Of a DNA stretch of 64,000 nucleotides, positions 57,901 to 64,000 are shown piece by piece (positions within the stretch are counted from its first letter, which is position 1; each line of letters begins with the position of its first letter). A model generated the notes under the pieces. The model made no database searches, was not told the DNA's origin, and saw only the letters and a program-made list of their open reading frames with translations. The translations under genes and the position numbers were made by a program. Source of the DNA: Lytechinus variegatus (lineage: Eukaryota > Echinodermata > Echinoidea > Temnopleuroida > Toxopneustidae); the NCBI RefSeq assembly GCF_018143015.1, contig NC_054746.1:40240687-40304686 (forward strand). Reading direction: 5' to 3'.

Positions 57901-60900
57901 GGACACTGTTCTTGTCATGCTGGGAAGACTGGAGCCCCCTGCAAACACCAGGCAGCAGTGGTGAAACATTTCAATGTTTCTTCGACAAACTTTGTCCCAG
58001 TCAATGACCCGCAGTCAAGACTACTGCTGTATAAGATCGCAACAGGTAAATGTTTGAAGCAATATCTAATTTTATATGTATATGGTATTTGGAATTTCAA
58101 GCTTGGATTCACTTCTTTATTTGATATTCCATATTGAGAAACATTCCAAATCTTAATTGTACAATTTCACTGCATTTTGATAAAGATGCAAATATGTCAA
58201 TAGAATGAATAGACCTCTATTCTGTATTCAAGAATCCATACTAAACGAAACAAAAATGCTGATACACACATGTAAATAATGTAAGCATGATGGTCTGATT
58301 TAAATTCTCATCTCACATCCCTTCTCAGATAGATGCCTTTTTGGAGGTTCAATATATTTTTAAATTTTGATTTATACACTAATAGCATAACATATTTATT
58401 TAAAAAACAGAAAAATACAACACATTATGAAAGTAAGGTTTTCCATTAAAGGGGAATCCAACCCAAATAAAAACTTGTTTTTATAAGGAAAAGAAAAATC
58501 AGACAAGTTGATTGGTGGAAGTTGGAACAATATTGGACAAACAAAAAGAAAATTATAAATTTTTAAAAGTTGTAAATATTGGTAATCACTATACCAATGG
58601 AGACTTCAAATTGGCCGCATATGGGATGTGATAGTGATGTAAGGCAAGGACTACTCTTCCATGTACTCCAATACACATTATGGCTAAAATGTCATTTTTC
58701 CCAAAAGTTTTATTTCAAATTATATTTTTCTTTCACGAGGACATGAAACAATATACTCCCTGGGTTATATTTAGATTACTGCCACAGGGGAATGGGTACT
58801 TAGGAGAAAACCACAAATCCCTGATAATAAAGTACATGGCCTATGGGAAAGTTGTCCTTGCCCCTTGTCATAATTTACTTACTCAGTTGCCAATTTGAAA
58901 TCTACATAGTATTAGTGATCTCAATTGTAAAGCAGCTATAACTTCCTTATTACTTGTCCGATTTCTTTCAAACTTTCACCATTCTGTTTAATTTATTTTT
59001 CTCCTTCCCAACACTTTATGACCAAGGCTGGATTCCCCTTTAAAGAACCATGCAAAGACTTTGATTATGTCGAAAAAATAAAAATGATTTAACTGCACTG
59101 CCCCCCCCCCCTCCCCAGACAAATTTTAACATGTACTCCAAACAGCTGCACCTCATGCCACACAATTTCATGAGTTTTTTTTTTTTGAAGTCTTGCGCAT
59201 ATTTTGACACCAAGTTTGCGAAAATCAGACCACCCATTACAGAGTCACATGACGTTTTGTGACCAAAGGTATACCGGAAAAGTATTATTTTTTTCCATTT
59301 TGTGTACAAAACCAATGGCAAAGTGATTTTTTTTAATTGGGGGTATAATCCACTATATTTTCCTGTTTTGGCTTTTTAAATAATTTATTTCGACATGATA
59401 TTGATTGAAATGAAGTACTAAAAAGAACAATAAAATACATAACAATTGAAAAACAATAGAATTCATAAAAAAATTCATAAAGCAATAAAATACATAAGAA
59501 TGAAAGCATACTTCAGTTATTTTTCCATGTTTTAATGTTAACCAGTCTTCTAGTATACTTATGGCACCCAAATGATTTTTAAGATGCTTAATTTATGAAA
59601 TTATTTAAAGAAACAATATCCATGCATCTCATTTGCATAAATTATCGTAACTAATGAAATGAAGTTGTTTTCGTTAAATCTTTACCACAATCCATCTATT
59701 AATGGGACTGTTGATGTGCGGGCAAATTTTTGTGGCAATCGGCCTCTTTGGAGCCAAGAGTGTTTCTATGGAACAAAATAGCCCAGTGCAGTGATGGTTA
59801 ACGATTTGGATGCATTTGAATATTTTTTAAAATATTTATAATCTGAAAACCCATTTGCCGTTTGTTGTTGTTTTTTCCTGGCCACTATTGTAACAGTTAT
59901 GTAATATAATTGATTATGATACCAAATTGTTTCCAATATAATTATAGTGGTAACAAAAGAAAAGTCAACAAAGTTAAAAAGAAATTGAAACATGAGTTGT
60001 GTGTTGCAGTAGGGTTTTTGTTTAGGGTTGGCGTTATGGAAATATGTATTGTAAAGGCCGTTCAGAAGGTATAATTTTGATTAGTATGAGGGATTGCATG
60101 TGGAGCTAATGCTAGGGAACCAAGGTAAGGTGGCACTTATGACCCTTGTGGGCTTTTTAATGTTACATATACACATGTTGCCTGATGATCTAATGCCACA
60201 GTGTGACATCTGTCCATCTGTCATGCATCCATCCACAGTTTTCAAAATGCTTCTCCCTTATCATTGAGGGATTTAAAACTACTTCACTGAATCATGAAAT
60301 TCAATTGTCTAAATTGTAATTTAGTAATTTTATTTAAAATCACAGAAAAATGCTTCAACATATTTTGTATTTTGATTCTAATTGAGGTATGCATGCACAC
60401 AAAACTTTACAGAATTTTGATATTTTCTTTTGATCACAAACTACTAACTTGTGCAAATTTAATCTCAGGAACAAATAGATAAATGAAAACCCCTCGCAGG
60501 TCACATGGTAAGGTCAAAGGTCATTTTCAGGTCAACATTAAAGTTTACGTGCAAGGCTCTTATGACAAGTGTTATTCCATCCCAGTCATTTCACAATGAA
60601 GTTTCAATATAATTCTCTTGCGTGCCCTCACAAATCACGTTATTTCTGGTTATTTTTCATAAGTGGGCGAGACACAAAATAGCTTTTGCCTTGTTTATAT
60701 GATACTATTTTTATGAATAATCTCTAATGGCCTCTCTCCTATAATTTTCATGAAAAGGAAATTGTAGTGTTCCATCAGGGTTCTTTGATGGATTAATGAC
60801 CCAGCCCTCAGTATCAGGAGATATTTCCATCATGGATGCTAGCTTCCCAGCAGAACCAGTAATAGATGAGATGGAATCTATTCCTACAAGCCAAATTGAT

Positions 60901-63147
60901 CCCAATCCTGCTGTTGCAAGTCTGCGTGCACAAGCAGCTGCTCAGAACCACTTTGATCTTCGAGGCTCGACAAGATCAGCACAAACATCTTCCAGCACCA
61001 ATGGTCCTTACCTTTTTTCAGATAGTTCCATCATCGTTTTGCTGGCTTTAGTCGCATGTTTGCCAGACCGTTTTGCATGCTCTACTAAATACTGTTCTAA
61101 AAATCCCTTTTGTTTATCTAATTTTTGTCTCGCCTGCATAGCAGAGACTCTATGCGGCGATAGGCAAGGCTTATCCGATGGCGGCGTCAACATTTAAATC
61201 TTGACCAAGGTTAAGTTTTTGAAATTTCGTCATTACTTAGGAAGTATTTGGACCAGGTTCATGAAACTTGGACATAAGGGTAATCAAGTATCACTGAACA
61301 TCCTGCATGAGTTTTCAGGTCACATGATGAAGGTAAAAGGTCATTTAGGGTCAACGAACTTAGAATATGCTCAAGTTTTTATGCCAAAGAAGTGGCCAGA
61401 GGCATTATGTTTTTGGGTTGTCCGTCCATCCCATTTTGTTTTTGTTGATATCTCAAGAACCGTAAGGTGGTTTTACATCAAACTTGGTATGAGGGTATAT
61501 CCTGGGAGGATAATACTTTGTTTGGATTTTAGAGTCACGTGGACAAAAGTCATGGGTTATTTTTGTCGATATCTCAAGAACCGTGAGGTGGTTTTACTTC
61601 AAACTTGTTATGAGAGTATATCGTAGGGGTATGATACTTTGTTTTGAGTTTAGGATCACAGGGTCAAAGGTCACAGGTCATTTTGTGAAGAACATTTCTG
61701 GTACAGTATTTTACATACTATGAGACATGAACATGTAACTTGGCGTAAGGGTAGAATGTGACAAGACAAATATTAACTGGTATTTTTGGGTCAGAGGGCG
61801 AAGGTCACAGGACTCATTTGCATGTACCGGTATATTGGATCTCTGACAGGGCTATGAATATTGGTAAATGATATTTCAATATTTTTTTGCCTCCATCAAG
61901 AAAGTGGCCCATTGTGCTATGATTTGGGGGATCTAATTGGGTCAAAGGCATTGTGGTCATGTCATTATTTGAAATATGGGAATCTAGGTTATTATTTAAC
62001 CTGTTGGCTCGGGTGGTCCCTGTTCAAAGTCTATGGGGATTAAAAGAATTCCATAGGGAAATTGTTAAAAACCAAATCATAGAAAGCTAAATTAAATCAA
62101 AATTTATATTTTACTAGGTTTAGAAAGTACTTCATCTAATTCTGGCCTGCATGGATGAATGATCAAGGATTTAGTACCGGTCTTATAATAAAGTCAACCT
62201 ACAGGTGATGATTTGCAGCATTTCTTCAGTGCCATTTACACGTGAAAACACAATCAAAGGTACCCGGGGGCCGTACCATTAAACTGTCATAAGTGTACGT
62301 TTTTTATAATTATACTTTCATAGTTAATTTTTTTTTTTTGGGGGGGGGCTTGCTTTGTTTGCATGCCTTTTTGCTTGTATTGTTTCATTACGTTGAAAAA
62401 TTTTGAATTTACTATTTTTTGGAATTGTTGTACAACTTACATGGTATGAATATTCTGAATGGATAAATGTTATTAAGAATGTAAGATATAAAGGTCAGTT
62501 TTGACCTGAAGATTATAGCTTAGACCTGCAATTCTCTGTAGACAACAATACGTCACACATTTTTTGGACACCTTGTAAATCCAATGTCATGTGACAAACA
62601 CAATTCTTCCTTGTTGACATTCATTTTTATTTCTTTTCATTTTCCAGATGATGACCAGCTCCTAGAACAATTCCAGAATATGCATGATGACCTGTGCACC
62701 AAGATGAAACAGTCACCAGACCTCTATAGACCCGCCATAAGGGCCATGCTGGCCAGCTACAGAGGTATCAAGACTGATACGCATCTGGTATCAGCACTGC
62801 ATACCTTTGGGAAGTATTCTGGGGCTGCCATGACAGTTAGGAAACGAGGTCTGGCAGCAAAAAATGCTGCAGTAAGACATTTGAACCTGAAAGGTTCCAA
62901 AAAGATCGGTGTCCAACCCACATCAACTGCTCGAAGGTGTCACATGGGACGTGGAGCAAGTCGACTACATGCAGGACGGCCACCCAAGTCGTTGCGCATC
63001 CAGGAGCATGGCTATTCCCGACTGTCTTCATCCCAGTCATCAGCTGTCGTGCCGCTAATGAGGAGGAGAAGAGCACCTGCTCCTCACAGTTTGAGCCATG
63101 TTGTGTCGCTTAACCAAGCACTGGGGAAGACGCACAGTGCTAAATAG
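51781..63147 (+). CDS. MULE-type transposase gene with SWIM finger, at least 8 exons, 847 aa (5' end not found)
   Basis: Eight exons (51781-51990, 53374-53519, 54296-54562, 55923-56588, 56985-57297, 57829-58045, 60779-61003, 62648-63147) join in frame to 2544 nt. Numbering from the first visible residue: a WRKY/GCM/FLYWCH-type zinc finger (C75, C99, H138-x-H140); a MULE RNase-H-fold domain with D282 (VFIDASS), D351/D352 (MTDDS), the C372/H375 motif (CVFHVLQ) and E466 (NNTNNFCEAAM); a SWIM finger C561-x-C563-x8-C572-x-H574; and a basic Ser/Arg tail with an AT-hook-like GRPPK at 791-795. All catalytic and zinc residues are present. MULE transposases cut and paste DNA; a spliced 11.4-kb copy with repeat-filled introns suggests a long-resident, perhaps co-opted, gene. 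No terminal repeats were seen. The first exon is missing; an unspliced start at 51712 is possible but reads poorly. AATAAA at 63413-63418 follows the stop. Confidence 0.88.
52283..52375 (+). repeat. Short tandem duplication, about 50-bp unit
   Basis: AACTCTGTATCAATAAACAA then TCTGTAT occurs twice about 50 bp apart in the first MULE-gene intron. Confidence 0.85.
52711..53180. mobile_element. TTAA-flanked MITE 2 (AGGGGAAGTTCACC ends)
   Basis: TTAA on both sides; AGGGGAAGTTCACCCTG and CAGGGTGAACTTCCCCT are perfect inverses, with longer imperfect arms. It sits in the first known MULE-gene intron. Confidence 0.92.
53374..53519 (+). CDS. MULE gene, zinc finger exon
   Basis: 146 nt. Encodes KAYRCHHNTRPAKEST and KNTNCPADMVVSIKKS, the two-Cys half of a WRKY/FLYWCH-like finger. 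Confidence 0.85.
54296..54562 (+). CDS. MULE gene, finger HxH exon
   Basis: 267 nt. Supplies the HNHP end of the finger (IRLSYIHNHPI), then a helical linker to PDVQFAHR. Confidence 0.87.
54849..54975 (+). repeat. TACCCCGAATAA tandem repeat, 4 units of about 32-38 bp
   Basis: Each unit is TACCCCGAATAA, a run of A, then a run of T. The last unit has TACCCCAAATAA. Confidence 0.88.
55735..55802 (+). repeat. AAT microsatellite
   Basis: Imperfect AATAAT run in a MULE-gene intron. Confidence 0.9.
55923..56588 (+). CDS. MULE gene, DDE catalytic exon
   Basis: 666 nt, the longest exon. Carries FIDASSNMD, ALIMTDDSAAEQ and CVFHVLQATWRW, the first two acidic catalytic positions and the C/H motif of MULE transposases. 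Confidence 0.9.
56985..57297 (+). CDS. MULE gene, third catalytic residue exon
   Basis: 313 nt. Carries RGNNTNNFCEAAMRVLKDKI, the NNxxE-type motif supplying the catalytic Glu. Confidence 0.88.
57829..58045 (+). CDS. MULE gene, SWIM finger exon
   Basis: 217 nt. Carries CSCHAGKTGAPCKHQAAVV, a CxCx8CxH SWIM zinc finger. Confidence 0.88.
58450..59039. mobile_element. TTAA-flanked MITE 3 (AGGGGAATCCAACC ends)
   Basis: TTAA flanks; AGGGGAATCCAACC and GGCTGGATTCCCCT are inverted with imperfect inner arms. In the MULE-gene intron 58046-60778. Confidence 0.88.
59089..59801. mobile_element. TTAACCCTA-family repeat, copy D
   Basis: Ends TTAACTGCACTG and CAGTGCAGTGATGGTTAA. Interior order matches copy B (GCGCATATTTTGA..., GTCACATGACGTTTTGTGA, TTTGCATAAATTA), though diverged. 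Starts 46 bp after MITE 3. Confidence 0.75.
60497..60673 (+). repeat. Right-end fragment of the GTCTCGCCC repeat
   Basis: Closely matches 17255-17436 through GTGTTATTCCATCCCAGTCA and ends GTGGGCGAGAC. It ends 105 bp before a MULE-gene exon. Confidence 0.88.
60779..61003 (+). CDS. MULE gene, linker exon
   Basis: 225 nt after CCATCAG|. Encodes FFDGLMTQPSVSGDISIMDA to TSSSTN. The phases fit both neighbours (1 in, 1 out). The donor ATG|GTCCTT is weak, so the 3' border is less sure. Confidence 0.6.
61128..61850 (+). repeat. Left-end fragment of the GTCTCGCCTGC repeat plus a TCTCAAGAACCGT repeat
   Basis: 61128-61372 matches the start of the GTCTCACCTGC family (GTCTCGCCTGC, AACATCCTGCATGAG). From 61380 on, two units of about 115 bp carry GATATCTCAAGAACCGT. 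It begins 124 bp after a MULE-gene exon. Confidence 0.75.
62648..63147 (+). CDS. MULE gene, last exon and stop
   Basis: 500 nt after TTTCCAG|. Encodes DDQLLEQFQNMHDDLCTKMK, then a basic tail with AGRPPKSLR, ending KTHSAK and TAG. Confidence 0.78.
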
Positions 63148-64000
63148 GTGGTTAACTCTACTAATGTTAGTGACAGGGTATAAAAGGGTAATGTTTCAAA
63201 TACCAGCTTTGCATTTTCCAGTTTTGCATCTTATTGAAAAGAGATTGACTTATCAATTTGACATCATTCTTATGAAAATTGAGTGCCAGCCAAAAACATT
63301 TTTTTGTATTGGGTGTTCCGAAATTCAGCTTTGCATCTTCAAAGCTCATAGTTTTAATATACTGAAGAAACCAAATATGATTTTAATGCATGTTTTCAGT
63401 ATTGGAAAGGCTAATAAACTTACCTAGACTGTCATCATCACTCAGTCTACCTGGTCCATCCATCTGAACAATATATATGCAACAGACATCAAAGATGAGG
63501 AATTTTTTATATATGGCCTCTGAAATGTTTAGTTTGTTTACCAATGTCTTTATAGATTTGTTCAGAAACCCTAACCCAATTCAATAAATATTTTAAATGA
63601 TATAAAATCAAATAAAAGATATTTAGAGCATACCATTACTGCTCGATGACTATCTATTACTATAATTTTAGGGGAAAATAGTTTTTGAAATGTTTTCAAA
63701 TTTACCAAAAACTATCTTGTTGCTTTTAATACCTGAAACTTTATCACATATTTGTCATATATGTTTTGTACATACTGTTGTGTTGGGGTTGGATCGATTG
63801 CACTTTAACTTTCAACCAGACTTAAAATGAAGGAGTCAATACAAAGCCTGTACAGTTCATATATACATTTATTGAAGATGATAACTAAGGTGATGATGAT
63901 GACAAATAATACAGGAACATGAGTAAGTCTGATGGTGACTATACTCTGCAGTATAAAATATAAACTCTTCTGTAGCTGTCTGTATGCTGGAACAATCTGT
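63148..64000. other. 3' flank of the MULE gene
   Basis: AATAAA at 63413-63418 is a good poly(A) candidate 266 bases past the stop. The rest is AT-rich with no gene seen. Confidence 0.5.

Noticed and set aside
61201-61626. 141-residue plus-strand frame
   Set aside because: Lies wholly in interspersed repeat sequence inside a MULE-gene intron.

Overview
This is an intron-rich, AT-rich animal nuclear window. Four spliced genes lie in a sea of short non-autonomous repeats with poly-G/poly-C tracts. The gene families (pinin, the actin maturation protease ACTMAP) are metazoan. The repeat style (foldback and TTAA-flanked MITEs, GTCTCACCTGC-ended repeats) and a spliced MULE transposase with a SWIM finger suggest a marine deuterostome, most likely an echinoderm such as a sea urchin. 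That placement is inference; no rRNA or mitochondrial marker is present.

Layout. (1) 2836-10595, minus strand: a four-exon gene for a 139-residue protein that resembles a divergent profilin. (2) 10947-25106, plus strand: pinin (PNN), nine exons, 566 residues. It is head to head with gene 1, with only 351 bp between the start codons, which implies a shared promoter. PNN intron 1 (7.3 kb) holds several repeats, a 110-bp tandem array inside a foldback element, and a 1.1-kb repeat. (3) 33932-40681, minus strand: ACTMAP (C19orf54 family), seven exons, 316 residues, with the predicted catalytic Cys and His present. One of its introns has a near-perfect U12-type donor. (4) 51781-63147, plus strand: a MULE-type transposase gene of at least eight exons and 847 residues, 5' end not found, with a WRKY/FLYWCH-like zinc finger, intact DDE motifs, a SWIM finger and a basic tail. 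Its introns are riddled with MITEs, so it has been fixed in place for some time.

The intergenic block 40.7-51.7 kb is almost wholly repeats: an inverted copy of the 1.1-kb repeat, two LINE fragments, and a stack of nested elements (45.1-48.4 kb) whose target duplications and an empty-site copy can be read directly. Region 49.7-50.4 kb carries repeated GGTCGGACGTACAT motifs and a 51-bp near-perfect palindrome.

The genes do not form a pathway as a set. ACTMAP (which trims the actin N terminus and whose proline-rich N terminus is known to bind profilin) and a profilin-like gene in one window is a curious pairing and may be chance. Exon borders were assigned by eye from GT/AG sites, reading phase and remembered family sequences; no alignment or search was run. 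No tRNA, rRNA, CRISPR array or retrovirus-like element was recognised.
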